A stretch of 64,000 nucleotides of DNA from Rhynchonema sp. JSB1_4 (taxonomy: Eukaryota; Nematoda; Chromadorea; Monhysterida; Xyalidae), in the NCBI GenBank assembly GCA_030248065.1, contig JASAMV010008343.1, forward strand, positions 23,498 through 87,497, in the 5' to 3' direction. This document shows, in pieces, positions 34,901 through 45,100 of the stretch. The translations under genes and the position numbers were made by a program. How positions within the stretch are numbered: position 1 is the stretch's first letter; every line of letters begins with the position of its first letter. The notes under the pieces are model-generated. The model was not told the origin of the DNA. It made no database searches and was given only the letters and a program-made list of their open reading frames with translations.

Positions 34901-36713
34901 GGGATCATCACTGAAAGTCTGACCGTGAATTATTAACCGTTAAAGAACTGTCCAGAACAATCTCTCACCAAAACAAGTTTTGTCAACCGTGGGCTATTAA
35001 CCGTGGATTATTAACCGTTTTAACCGTGGAGTATTAACCGTGGATTATTAACCGTTAAACGGTGGTTAACCATTATCGACCGTGGACTATTAACCGTAAC
35101 AAGTTTTCTGAACCGTGGACTATTAACCGTGGATTATTAATTGGTGGAGTGAGCCACTGTGAGCATGTAAGCCAACTGTCCACGGTTAATAGTCCACGGT
35201 TCAGTGAACGGTTAATAATCCACGGTTAACCGTGGATTATTAACCGTTGTTTTGTCAACCATGGACTATTAACCGTTTTTGTCAACCGTGGATTATTAAC
35301 CGTGGATTATTAACCGTTAAACGGTGGTTAACCATTATCGACCGTGGACTATTAACCGTAACAAGTTTTCTCAATCGTAACGGTTAATCTCAACGGTGGA
35401 CTATTAACCGTGGATTATTAACCCTTAGATAACTGTTAATAATCCAGGTTGAGAAAACTTGTATTTTTCTGAACCGTAGATTCAACGGTGGAGTGAGCGA
35501 CCGTCAGCATGTAGGCCAACTGTCCAGAACAACCTTTCACCAAAACAAGTTTTGTCAACCGTGGACTATTAACCGTGGATTATTAACCGTTAAACGGTGG
35601 TTAACCGTTATCGACCGTGGACTATTAACCGTAACAAGTTTTCTCAAGCGTAACGGTTAATTTCAACGGTGGACTATTAACTGTGGATTATTAACCCTTA
35701 GGTAACTGTTAATAATCCAGGTTGAGAAAACTTGTATTTTTCTGAACCGTAGATTCAACGGTGGAGTGAGCGACCGTCAGCATGTAGGCCGGACTATTAA
35801 CCGTGGATTATTAAGCGTTAAACGGGGGTTAACTGTTATCGACCGTGGACTATTAACTGTAACAAGTTTTCTCAACCGTGGAGTATTAACCGTGGATTAT
35901 TAACTGGTGGAGTGAGCCACCGTCAGCATGTAGGCCAACTGTCCACGGTTAATAGTCCACGGTTCGGTGAACGATTAATAATCCACGGTTAATAGTCCAC
36001 GGTTGAAAAAACTTGTATTTTTGTCAACCGTAGATTCAACGGTGGAGTGAGGGACCGTCAGCATGTAGGCCAACTGTCCAGAACAACCTAGTTTTCTCAA
36101 CCGTGGACTATTAACCGTGGATTATTAACTGGTGGAGTGAGCCACCGTCAGCATGTAGGCCAATGCACGGAACGTTTTGACACGGACATGCGTTAAAAAA
36201 CCATGACTGTGTGAACAGCAGTAAAACTTAGTGAGAATATACGTTAGGCTGATAAGGTTACTTGCAGATGTCAACTGTTGACTTTTGTGTCGATTCTTGA
36301 CACTCGTCTATCGGCGTTTGCGAAAGGAAGCAAGAACAGGGCACTCACGTTGATTCAGGTGAATGGAATTACATCATGTTTATTCCAAGAAACTTTGATA
36401 TATCTTCTTCGACTAATTTCGTGTTGTGGATCAGTTGGATATATTTTAGTTCGTGCGACGCACCGCTGAGCTGGGCAGGGCGATTCGTCTGGGAAATCAA
36501 GTTCGAACGTCGGTTGAGATCAATCTTCAGGTACATTTTCGCAAATTCCTGTGATAAATTCGGTGGGTTCAACTATGTCGCACTCCTGTGTGCGTCATGA
36601 CTTCAGATGAGTCGCACTAAGTATTTAGGCAGGTCTCACAACGTATCCCGGTGCACGTTGCGGGTGAGACATTTTGGGATGTGACAGGTGACAGAAAGCT
36701 CAATTCTTCATAA
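25993..36713 (+). CDS. Eleven-exon gene, 471-aa protein of unknown family
   Basis: I do not recognise the family. Exons: 25993-26077 (ATG), 26699-26806, 26871-27070, 27296-27424, 27984-28169, 28700-28837, 30736-30908, 31585-31728, 36268-36358, 36450-36530, 36633-36713 (TAA). They sum to 1416 bp, exactly 472 codons, with every intron phase matching. An AG directly before the ATG (25991-25992) suggests a spliced 5' untranslated exon. The product looks alpha-helical in its second half (VLHKYLSRDYSSKALKIFDF, RRTAELGRAIRLGNQVRTSV) and mixed in the first; no signal peptide or membrane segment is seen. It ends AGETFWDVTGDRKLNSS. Introns hold several hAT-type MITEs, and the 31729-36267 intron contains a complete antisense kinase gene and a satellite block. 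Confidence 0.8.
27515..27830. repeat. AT-rich dispersed repeat
   Basis: TATAATAACATCATTTGGCG, a GATTTTGCGAAGAAAAATTT block and runs of AAAAATTTTT match 47968-48200, where they sit inside a CAGGGTTGG-ended element. This is therefore probably a decayed copy of that family, in an intron. Confidence 0.5.
28230..28570. repeat. Decayed relative of the TAGGGTTAGAG MITE family
   Basis: Shares the order of core motifs with the intact copies (gaccaaggtttt, TTTTTTTGCTCACTTG, GACAAAATAAACAGCAAAAT, ACTGATGTTTCGAACG), but both tips are gone. Confidence 0.45.
29016..29507. mobile_element. hAT-type MITE, TAGGGTTAGAG family, 492 bp
   Basis: Ends TAGGGTTAGAAC and CTCTCTAACCCCA; flanks GACGACAC and GATGACAC agree at seven of eight. 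Its body is closely similar to 24491-24994, including the AATAAACACCAAAATGTCAC stretch. It lies in an intron. Confidence 0.8.
29760..30229. mobile_element. hAT-type MITE, TAGGGTTAGAG family, 470 bp
   Basis: Ends TACAGTTAGAGG and TTTGTAACGCTA with a perfect 8-bp duplication GTATCAAG at 29752-29759 and 30230-30237. The body has the family's CGACACCCGACATC modules. It lies in the same intron as the copy at 29016. Confidence 0.85.
31119..31426. mobile_element. Decayed hAT-type MITE, CAGTGGTGTCG family
   Basis: Right tip GTCCAACGACACGACTG ends at 31426. The inside has AAATTTTCCATGC, CTTGCTGTAGCAA and TTTTTGGACCAAAAA, parallel to 58108-58541. The left tip and target duplication are not clear. Confidence 0.5.
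32332..34083 (-). CDS. Deoxynucleoside kinase-family enzyme, nested in an intron
   Basis: Four exons join in phase: 34026-34083 (ATG), 33798-33918, 32904-32979, 32332-32724 (stop), giving 648 bp and 215 aa. Enzymes of this family phosphorylate deoxynucleosides in the salvage pathway. Visible motifs: P-loop GAIGAGKS (residues 15-22), EEP (39-41, substrate-site Glu), ER (91-92, the D/E-R-S position) and a lid-like SRGRAAE (149-155). The length fits the family (about 210-260 aa). Oddities: the ER motif continues APCS rather than the usual S(V/P)YS, and the FQ segment is degenerate (MQLTAIRTQ). Substrate preference cannot be read. No mitochondrial leader is apparent. It runs antisense inside the 4.5-kb intron of the 25993-36713 gene. 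It could alternatively be a diverged nucleoside monophosphate kinase, but the EEP and ER order favours dNK. Confidence 0.7.
33000..33770. mobile_element. TTAA-element relic interrupted by a TAGGGTTAGAG-type MITE
   Basis: 33110-33200 (AAATTAAAATTTTGATTTGT and neighbours) and 33735-33760 (GCATGGCATATATATGC) match the two arms of the foldback element at 2461-3642. Between them, about 33241-33664, is the body of a TAGGGTTAGAG-family MITE ending TCTCTCTAATGCTA. It lies in an intron of the kinase gene. Confidence 0.5.
34652..34850 (+). mobile_element. hAT-type MITE, CAGGGTTGGGC family, truncated
   Basis: Begins CAGGGTTGGGCAAAAAACG followed by A- and T-runs, then CCAAAATATGCCCCCCAAAA as in the complete copy at 55737-55937. 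The right end is absent. Confidence 0.6.
34919..36165 (+). repeat. Satellite block, same modules as 5570-7950
   Basis: Built of AACCGTGGACTATTAACCG, TTATTAACCGTTAAACGG and GTCAGCATGTAGGCCAACTG modules, here almost all in one orientation rather than as a palindrome. A roughly 240-bp composite unit repeats at about 35340-35580 and 35630-35870. It lies in the large intron of the 25993-36713 gene. Confidence 0.9.
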
Positions 36714-37055
36714 TTTTGATATCGTTGTGATGAGCGCATCGGTCTTGACGCCCGTGTTATTTTTGATTTCCACGCCGACACTTTGAAACATCACTAGACG
36801 ACATTTTTCGCTAACGCGCAAAAAAATGGTGTTGGTTGACGGTAAGTCAGGTCCATCGATGGCCAGGGTTGACAGTTGAGGCTTGTACTTTCGTCAAGAA
36901 CGCAGGCAAACAAGAGGCATCGCGTGATGCCAAAATTCAACGTGAGTGTGTTAGGTAAACGGATGCACGTGCTAAAAACTTTAACGCCCAACTCGCAACC
37001 CGCATACATTCTGAAACCGGCCTTAACATGCACATAATGTTGCATAAAATTGCAG

Positions 37056-37822
37056 AATTGCTGTTTGGTGGATCTCGATCCAGTGAACAGTATAGTGAGC
37101 AAATTCACCGACATGGCCATCACAGTCAAATCGGGTATTCGGGTTTCGATCGATCCGAGTCCTGCTGAGCAAATGTGGACGTTCACGATCACCTCGACAT
37201 ATGGTGAAAGACCAGGTAGTATAATATCGCTGAGGTTTCTCGAACTCGTATGAAACCGATTTTAATGCTACAGTTTTTCTTTTTATTTATAGAAAATGAC
37301 GGTATGTGGGTTTTTCACGATGATGTTTTAGCAGAGCTCCGTTTCGCGATCTCACGGACCTCCTAGACTTTAAGTAAAAATTCAAACGAACAGCCAGCGT
37401 TCGACAAAAAAAATTTATGATGCACACAAACATCGAGAGCAAAATACAACGTCCCTTGCTACCGTGCGTGGAGTTCAAATCGCATCCGTCACTGAAAGCG
37501 GAGAAATATAACACGGGAAAACTTCCAATAAGTCACGTTCACGAGGTATAATTCGTCACCACTTTTATTAACCATTTTTTGGAGTCATTTATGTTTTATT
37601 TTTGCAAATGTCATTTAAACTTTTTTGAAGTGTGATCAGCTGCAATCCTGAGGACAACTTTTATTAGTAACACAAATAGTTTTGTCGCAATGAGGTTTAT
37701 AAAAGTCGGTAGTTTCAGATGATGAACCACTGCAGCTGAAAGTAAGCTGTCTAGTCATCGCGACCGATGCGTTGTTGGTGGATTCGGCTAACTTGGAATT
37801 CTTCTGCGTCTGTCCGACATAA
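37056..37822 (+). CDS. RAD1-like sliding-clamp fragment (9-1-1/PCNA superfamily)
   Basis: RAD1 is part of the 9-1-1 checkpoint clamp loaded at damaged DNA. Three exons join in phase, 37056-37215, 37394-37531 and 37719-37822 (TAA), giving 133 aa. The segment KFTDMAITVKSGIRVSIDPS followed by TFTITSTYGE resembles the RAD1 stretch with an SELDM, ITMSPDKP and LSTFG order. The end DSANLEFFCVCPT* resembles the typical RAD1 finish FVEYYCCPDEE. The N-terminal half expected of a 280-aa RAD1 was not found: the gene ending at 36713 lies just upstream, and a small ATG exon at 36826 (MVLVD, donor GTAAGT) does not join in phase. The donor at 37532 (GTCACG) is weak. The gene may be a pseudogene, have a missed exon, or be another clamp-fold protein such as HUS1. 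Confidence 0.4.
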
Positions 37823-39430
37823 AAACATCACGATGTATCGACGTGACTTGCGACATTATCTGATTTTTTTGTTCTGCGGTTGAAATTTGATTTTTGCTGT
37901 GTTTTTTTCTTCTTTTGTTGCTTTCGTTACTATTTTGGTTCCTACGTTTTTTCTGAAGTATATTTAGTTATGGTTTTGTCAAGCGTCAGAAAGTAAATAG
38001 TATGTTTCGTGTAATTGGCATGGTGATTATTAAGATTTGTATTGTCATCTTTTGAGTCAGACAGAAAGGTGAAGCTTTCCACGTGCTGTAGATCAAACAA
38101 GAAAACTTCAGTACAAAACTGCAAAACTTTGCACGTGGTGTGTCTGTGAAAATGGCGTAGTTTCGGATGCAAAGTTGTGCTCCTGAGTATTGCATTATGT
38201 ATTGGTTTTGTCATGGATGAATTGATTGTATGTTTTTTCTCGTGTATCGGATTTTTCAATGCAAATCTAAACATTTGTATGCGACAGATTGCCAATATGA
38301 TACATGTCCGAGTCAGTGATGTGATTGATAGGCGAGGGGTACGTGGGTTGTTAGCCGTCCCAAGCGGTACATACATTTGTTGCTCGAAACTCACGTTCCT
38401 CTCGCAAAGTGGCTTCTTACCTTTCTTGTTCAATTCATCGAGTAAAAAATTTAATTTTAGTATGTTTGACATCTGAACCAATAGCCCACCAGTCCGCCCC
38501 CAAAATTGGGTGCCGCGTGCTTGTCTACCTTTCTTGCGCGGAACGCCTTCAGCTAGCTAGTTTTCTTCCTGCCAGCAACTACATCACTGGTGTCAAATAT
38601 AACAAGTTGACATGTTGTTTTCAGAACACATTCTTTGTTGTTAATGCAAAAGTCATGAAGATTGGGTTATAGTTTGTGTTCTCTTTATTTTGTATTGTAC
38701 AGAAATTGCTAAACAATTTCTTTTCTGCTTGCATTTTCTTGTTGTTGTTACACATTAGGTGTTTATGGTTTTTTTAATGGTTGTGACAGACGCAGCTAGA
38801 TTTCGTTATTAGGATTCGTCTTTTTGGAGTTTGCTTGTCTGGATTTGTGTTTCGAGTTATGAAGCCAGTTGGTTGAGAGGATAAAAATAACCGTCAGTGA
38901 AGTCACATCATCTTGCGATACCTACGTCAACATTTTGTTAACGTGATGTTTGCATCTTGTTATACACATTCTCCGGCTCCTTTTCGAAAGACCGGAGATA
39001 TTTCTTGCATGTTTCCATCTCCAGTGAAAAAAGCTGAGCTCTTTTACGCAGACGTTGTGCAGTGACAACCATCACGTTGGACTGTTTGGTAATCACGAGC
39101 GGTCGTGAGTGAAGGAACGAAAAGTTTCAAAGTCTTGAACTCCCTCTCGTGTGCTTGATTTGAGGTAAGTGATAAACAAATGATGCTGCAAAAGAATGGG
39201 CCTTTTCATGGAGTCGGTTCATGTTTCACAATGCCAGGTTGAACAATAGTTTTTCAGCTCTTTTGGGCTAACATAATTGTTTTTAATCATACTTCCAATC
39301 GAATAAATCATGTCTTCGCGCTGTAGATGTTTCTAATGATACTTGCGAGGAATGTGACTCGTGCTGACTTGATTGGGCACCTCAACTGGTGTTTGCGCAC
39401 AGTCTGCGTGGTGAAAATGCATCTTCACTG
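37823..39430. other. No gene recognised
   Basis: AT-rich sequence with long open frames on both strands (e.g. minus 37942-38481) but no recognisable motif or phase-consistent exon chain. Nothing further is supported. Confidence 0.4.
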
Positions 39431-39439
39431 ACCTGAAGT

Positions 39440-40215
39440 CGCATTTCCGCAGTGCGGGCAGTGAGTATGGGAATCCATCGGCTCATGACACCTTTTATAC
39501 ACAGCGCATGCAGCAGCGCACGCGATTTTCTAAACAAAATGTAGACTTTAACCCTGTATCATGCTTTGATCACTGGCACACTGCGCGTGCTGAGTACGGC
39601 TAATCAATCGGCTCATTATACTTTTTATACACACAGCGCATGCAGCAGCGCACGTCATTTTCTAAACAAAGTGTAGACTTTGACCGTGTATCATGCTTTG
39701 ATCACTGGCACACTGCGCGTGCTGAGTATGGCCAATCAATCGGCTCATGATACTTTTTATACACACAGCGCATGCAGCAGGACACGCCATTTTCTAAGCA
39801 AAATGTAGACTCTAACCGTGTATCATGCTTTGATGACTGGCACACTGCGCGTGCTGGGTATGGCCAATCAATCGGCTCATGATACTTTTTATACACACAG
39901 CGCACGCAGCAGCGCACGCCATTTTCTAAACAAAATGTAGACTTTAGCCGTGTATCATGCTTTGATCACTGGCACACTGCGCGTGCTGAGTATGGCCAAT
40001 CAATCGGCTCATGATACTTTTTATACACACAGCGCATGCAGCAGGACACGCCATTTTCTAAGCAAAATGTAGACTCTAACCGTGTATCATGCTTTGATGA
40101 GTGGCACACTGTGCGTGCTGAGTATGGCCAATCAATCGCCTGATCATACTTTTTATACACACAGCGCATGCAGCAGCGCACGCCATTTTGTAGACAAAAT
40201 GTACACTTTGAGCGT
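39440..40215 (-). repeat. 132-bp tandem satellite, about six copies
   Basis: The marker CACTGCGCGTGCTGAG recurs with its CTGCGCG core at 39581, 39713, 39845, 39977 and 40109, a period of exactly 132 bp. Since 132 is 44 codons, the minus strand keeps one frame open across units, reading RCCMRCVYKKYHEPIDWPYS with paired cysteines. Related sequence occurs in plus orientation at 43850, 44520 and 45090. Confidence 0.9.
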
Positions 40216-40420
40216 GTATCATGCTTTCATGATCGCTGTTTAATTTATTCGGTTTTCATTTGCTGCTTGCCATAACTTTTCTGCAGTGTTACAAAATTTG
40301 GGGATGTTTCAACGAATAAGTGCAGAAAATAGATGCATTGATTGACGCCAGTAATGCAGTATGCAGCGTGTACATGCGAGTGCCATCACCTCGCGGGCCC
40401 CACTTGGGAGTCGCGGTTTG
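40216..40420 (-). repeat. Inverted partial copy of the 43.7-45.6 kb array unit
   Basis: Reverse complement gives ATGCATTACTGGCG-like and CAGAAAAGTTATGGCAAGCA segments in the order seen at 43690-43800, directly next to the 132-bp array. The two arrays at 39.4-40.4 and 43.7-45.6 kb are therefore opposite-orientation derivatives of one unit. Confidence 0.5.
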
Positions 40421-40637
40421 CGAGTCACCTGAAACATTTATTTGCGTGCAACAGACAAAAATTAAGCAATCAGTGTGCAGCCAAAGTATTAGACTGCTGT
40501 AGCACAACGCTGATTGGTTAATTTTTCTGTGTAATGGCTAGATAAATGTTCCAAGTGACCCGGAAACCACGACCAGCAAGTACGGCCATGGGAATGCCGG
40601 GCGGTTATTGGACATAGAATTATTGGTGACGCGCTGC

Positions 40638-40775
40638 CAACAATTGTATTTGCGTAACCCCGGTGACCCCCTGGCAACAATCCTGTTTGCGTAGCCCCGG
40701 TGATCCGCTGCCAACAATCGTGTTTGCGTAGCCCTCGTGACCCGCTGCGAACAATCGTGTTTGCCTAGCCCCGGC
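40638..40775. repeat. 37-bp minisatellite, about four units
   Basis: CAACAATCGTGTTTGCGTAG recurs at 40638, 40675, 40712 and 40749, a constant 37-bp spacing, with GCCCCGGTGACCCGCTGC between. Confidence 0.85.
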
Positions 40776-40779
40776 CCCG

Positions 40780-41829
40780 GTCCTAAGAGCTGCTCGACGG
40801 CTGATTCGGGAAGCTTGATAAAAGCGCAAACACCACCAATCGCAAAGAACTCGAGCTAAAACTGAACGGTTACACAGAGTTACATTCAAGGAAGGGACTC
40901 AGCTTCGAGGAAATGCTGTGATGCTGGACAACAAATGTAATAACGTTTCCGTGATTCGCAGGTCTAGCTTCCAAATATCTAAGAGCTCGGCGTACGAGTG
41001 TGCCTTCTGAACAGCTCTTTTCGGGTGCAGCTGATTTGTTTCATCACAAAAGATAGTGCTTGAAAGCAGAAAATGGCCAAATGCTTGTCTTTTTGCCAAA
41101 GACTATCCCATTGATCGATTACAATTATGACATTCGAATTTATCCATCATCAGGTATTCTCGATTTCACTTGGCTTTAATCACTGTTGCGCGTGTTTATT
41201 GATGTGTCATAAACATGTTTCATGCTTGTCTCTGAGATTAACGTGCATGGTATGCTTAAAAGAACAGAAACTTGCTTTTGGAGTATGTGGTCAATGCCAA
41301 TCACAATTCCGGGATTCCGGGTTCTCAAAACGGGGATCGCGATCCCGATCCCGACAGTTTCTTGATCCCAATCGGGATCACAATCTTGAAATTAAAAATC
41401 AATCCCGTTTGAACAGTGCTGAGCACCAATCAACCACATGGGTTCTTTTACCGGCTGCATGATAGTTATATGTGCAAAACGAAGTACTACTCGATTTCTC
41501 CACTGAAAGCCCGGAGGCTCTATGTGGAGGTTGATGGAAAATTTGCTGGAAAATTAACCCTCCGAGCAAAAAGAACAAATTCAATTAGAGCCGGGGGCGG
41601 CTTTAAGTGGAAACGTTTCCACTTAGAGCCTTGCCGGACTTTAAGTGCAAAGGTGGCTATTTTCACCATTGTCAGTAGGGACACTTTGGACAAGCATATG
41701 CAAAAGTGGCGAAACGTGCGTAAAATAATAGAAAAGTGCGATATTTTGATGATTGTTAGACTTATTTTCCCAACTTACGTGTTCGATGTAAAATGAATAG
41801 TCGGTAAAAAAAATAAATTCAATTAAACC
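40780..41829. other. No gene recognised
   Basis: A short GATCCCGATCCCGA low-complexity stretch lies at about 41335-41385. Otherwise no exon chain or repeat could be supported. Confidence 0.4.
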
Positions 41830-41834
41830 CGTGA

Positions 41835-42040
41835 AAAGCGGATTAGCGGACCCGCTGATCCGCTAACAGGCTAATCCGCTTTGCATTGTGAATGCACACG
41901 CGTGCAGCGGATTAGCGGGTGTGAAAAGTTGCTCGCCCGCTAATCCGCTAATCTGCTTTTTGCATTGTGAATGCAAAAGTGTGCGCATCTCGCCCGGTAA
42001 TCCGCTAATCCGCTAATCCGCTTGCATTGTGAATGCGGCC
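41835..42040. repeat. GCGGATTAGC palindromic repeat with TTCACAATGC ends
   Basis: Dense, inverted and direct copies of GCGGATTAGCGG alternate with three copies of GCATTGTGAATGC. The right side ends GCATTGTGAATGCGGCC. Short elements with a C-rich tip and TTCACAAT are common among PIF/Harbinger-type MITEs, but no left tip or 3-bp duplication was confirmed. Confidence 0.5.
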
Positions 42041-42194
42041 TAAGTCGAAAAGTCCGGTAATATGTTCAACACACGTAAATTCTTGCAAGTATCTGGATGC
42101 ATCAAGCGGTTCTCTGGCATGTAAAAAATCTAAAATTCATTCAAGCGCAATTTTCGCACGAATTTCGCGCCAAAAATTGAAATTCACACGCATC

Positions 42195-45100
42195 AGCGAA
42201 CAGCTTTACGACGCGAATAATTTGAGAATTCTGCGGGAACATCCGGTGGGTTCATTTCGCAATCAAGTACAATGCACAATTCTGTGGAAGTGTAACGGAT
42301 ACACAGAATAAATGAAGGTATTTTTTGAAGAATCTGTGTTTAGATAAACGAACGTATTTTCTGCAGACTCAGTGCTGTTTATGGAATGCGCCGCAGTTGA
42401 AAATCATTGAGTACCAACGGTGCACGCTGTGAAACCATACCGACATCTCGCAGACCAGTGAGGCCAGGGTTGAAAAAAAATTTTTTTACACCATGTTTTT
42501 TTTCGAAGCGTTTTTTTATTTTGAAGAAAATTTTCTTTATGGAGCGTTTGCGCAGCAATACATGTCTACTAGAGCAGAATACGCTCGTAGCAGCCCGACA
42601 TCACTAGAAAATAAGAGCACAGCCAGTGATTTACACATTTATGAAAATGAAGGCAACGCCAAGAGCTATTTTAGAAAGACGTTCTGTTCACATTGACTCA
42701 TTTGTTTCAGAGTAACTTCACAGAAAATCGCGAATCATCATCTGTGTCAAAGTTTTCGGTTATTTTGTACCGATGTCACTAACATGCGTGAAAAAGTTGA
42801 ACTTCAAACAGTACCATAAATTGTGGTTACACAGAGCCATCCGAAGAGAGATAAACTGTAGGCTAAGTCAAGCTATTGTTTTTATATTGGAGTCTGGGTT
42901 TTGTTTCTTTGATTGTGGAAGTTTGATGTAATAAGTGTGTTTAAAAAAAGAGCAATTTTTTTTTGGAAAAAATTTTTTTTATTTTTTTTCTTCAACCCTG
43001 TTCTCGAACATTTTTTTGCATGTTAATCGTTAATATAGACTGTTGAATTGACTTCTCGCTAAAAGTAATTGGAGAATACTTTCACTTTTTCGATGCATTG
43101 GTGACAATGCATGACTCGAAATTGGCATATCACTCCAACGTACAAAAGAAGTCTTCAGACATCTGAATATCGCTATCTCCACGAAGATTGCCTCACGAGT
43201 CACGAGGTCTTTTTATTGTGCCGGCATTAACGCGCAAAGAATTCTGTATGTGTTGTCGACGCTAACTGCCGTCCAGTGATGAATGCAGCTGTCCACTTTG
43301 TGGCCCGTGTTGGACAAGCTCCAAGAGGATTTCTACTGCGTCTGCACGATGTTAGTGTACGATTTTTACTTTTGACTTCAATGCAAACAGTCGTAGTGAT
43401 AACGCGATCACCACAACAGCTATTTTTCGACCGTAAAATGGACCAAAGTCAGAAAGGCCATGTGCTGAACAGATGTGTTGACTGATCATAACTTTATCGC
43501 GGAATGATCATTCTTAATGACATCTCATATGAACCATATAATGTTATTGTGCACCCAGCATCAATGAAGCACATGAGTTGTTATACCGCGTGCGTAGTAA
43601 ATATAGGTCCGAAACGAAAGTATATGAGTAATACCGAGTGCATGGCTAATTCGTCAACTTATGCGACTCCCGCACACACCCTGCATTTTGCATTACTGTC
43701 GTTAATGAATGCACGTATTCTCTGCGGTTATCAGTTCAAATACACCCAAATTTTGCAATACAGCAAAAAGGTGCTATCGCAAGCATCAAATGAAACCCAG
43801 TGATCAAAACATGATTCGTTCCAAGTGAGTTGTTTGTTCAGAAAATACCGTCCGGTGCTGCATGCGCTGTGTGTATCAAAAGTGCCATGAGCCGATGGAT
43901 TGTTGATAAGTAATACCTGATGGGTGTGTACTTGTTCTAGCTCACGTGCAACGACAAATGGTGTTCAGTTCGGGTTTGTGAAGTATCACATAATATCGTT
44001 GGACAAACATAGGACAGGGCATAGTTACTGTATGAGGAGGACGATCCCACTGTTGTCGCTGGCATCATGTCGTTTAATACGTATAAAGGCCTGATAGACT
44101 TGTTACTCCAGCAACTGGCAATGCAACTACCTACATATGTACATAGGTGTACCCAAATACTGTATACAATAGCCGATTATTGTCCATGTTGTGCCTCACC
44201 TGCCGGCACAAGTGTTGTTCAGTACCAGTTTGAAGCATAAGATAGTATGGTTAATCAAATCTAATTAAAAGACCAGTGTTACACTGCCAGAAGCTGGATC
44301 CAGCTGCTCTTGAGACTATCATCTCATGTGATATGTATATAAGCGCTTGCATTTTGGATTACTGCCGTTAATGAATGCACGCATTGTCTCCAGTTATCAG
44401 TTCAAACACGCCAAGTTCTGCAATACTGCACGAAACTGCTATGCCGGCCATCAAATAAAAATTGCTCATCAAAACGTGATTCGTTGCAAGTGCCCTGTTT
44501 GTTCCGAAAAAAGCGTGCGATGCTGCATGCGATGTGTATATGAAAAGTGCCATGAGCCAATGCGTTGTTAATACATGATGCGTGATATTTTCGAAAGACT
44601 AAAGCTGAGGTGTGTGTGTAAAGATCGGTGCAAAGGTCGCGGAACAGGTGAAACATTCCAGGTTAATAGCAGACAATGTTTCACATTTACACGCAGGTAC
44701 ACCGACCGAGCTTTCGACGCAACTTTACGCCGACCTTTAGGCCCAACTGACCTTTACATCGTTTCGAAAATTGCAGCCAATAGCTGATGACTGTGTACTT
44801 GTTCTAGCTCACGTGCAACCGCAACGGTTGTGAGACATCGTCGCTTTTTGTCACATGGTCCCGCGTTTTGTGAATCACAACACATCCGGCTGTTAGGGAA
44901 AGCTGGAAGCCTAAGCCTAGGCCTAAGCCGAAGTGTAGCCGTGAGCCTAAGTCTAAGCCCAATCATAAGTCTAACAGTTCAAACACGCCAAGTTCTGCAA
45001 TACTGCACAAAACTGCTATGCCGGCCATCAAATAAAAATTGCTCATCAAAACGTGATTCGTTGTAAGTGCCCTGTTTGTTCCGAAAAAAGCCTGCGATGC

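Noticed and set aside
36794..37192. 132-codon open frame on the minus strand
   Set aside because: It overlaps the clamp-like exon at 37056-37215 in antisense and shows no motif; it is probably a shadow.
39440..40215. Regular direct repeats as a CRISPR array
   Set aside because: Repeats are 132 bp without short unique spacers and lie in an intron-rich eukaryotic locus.
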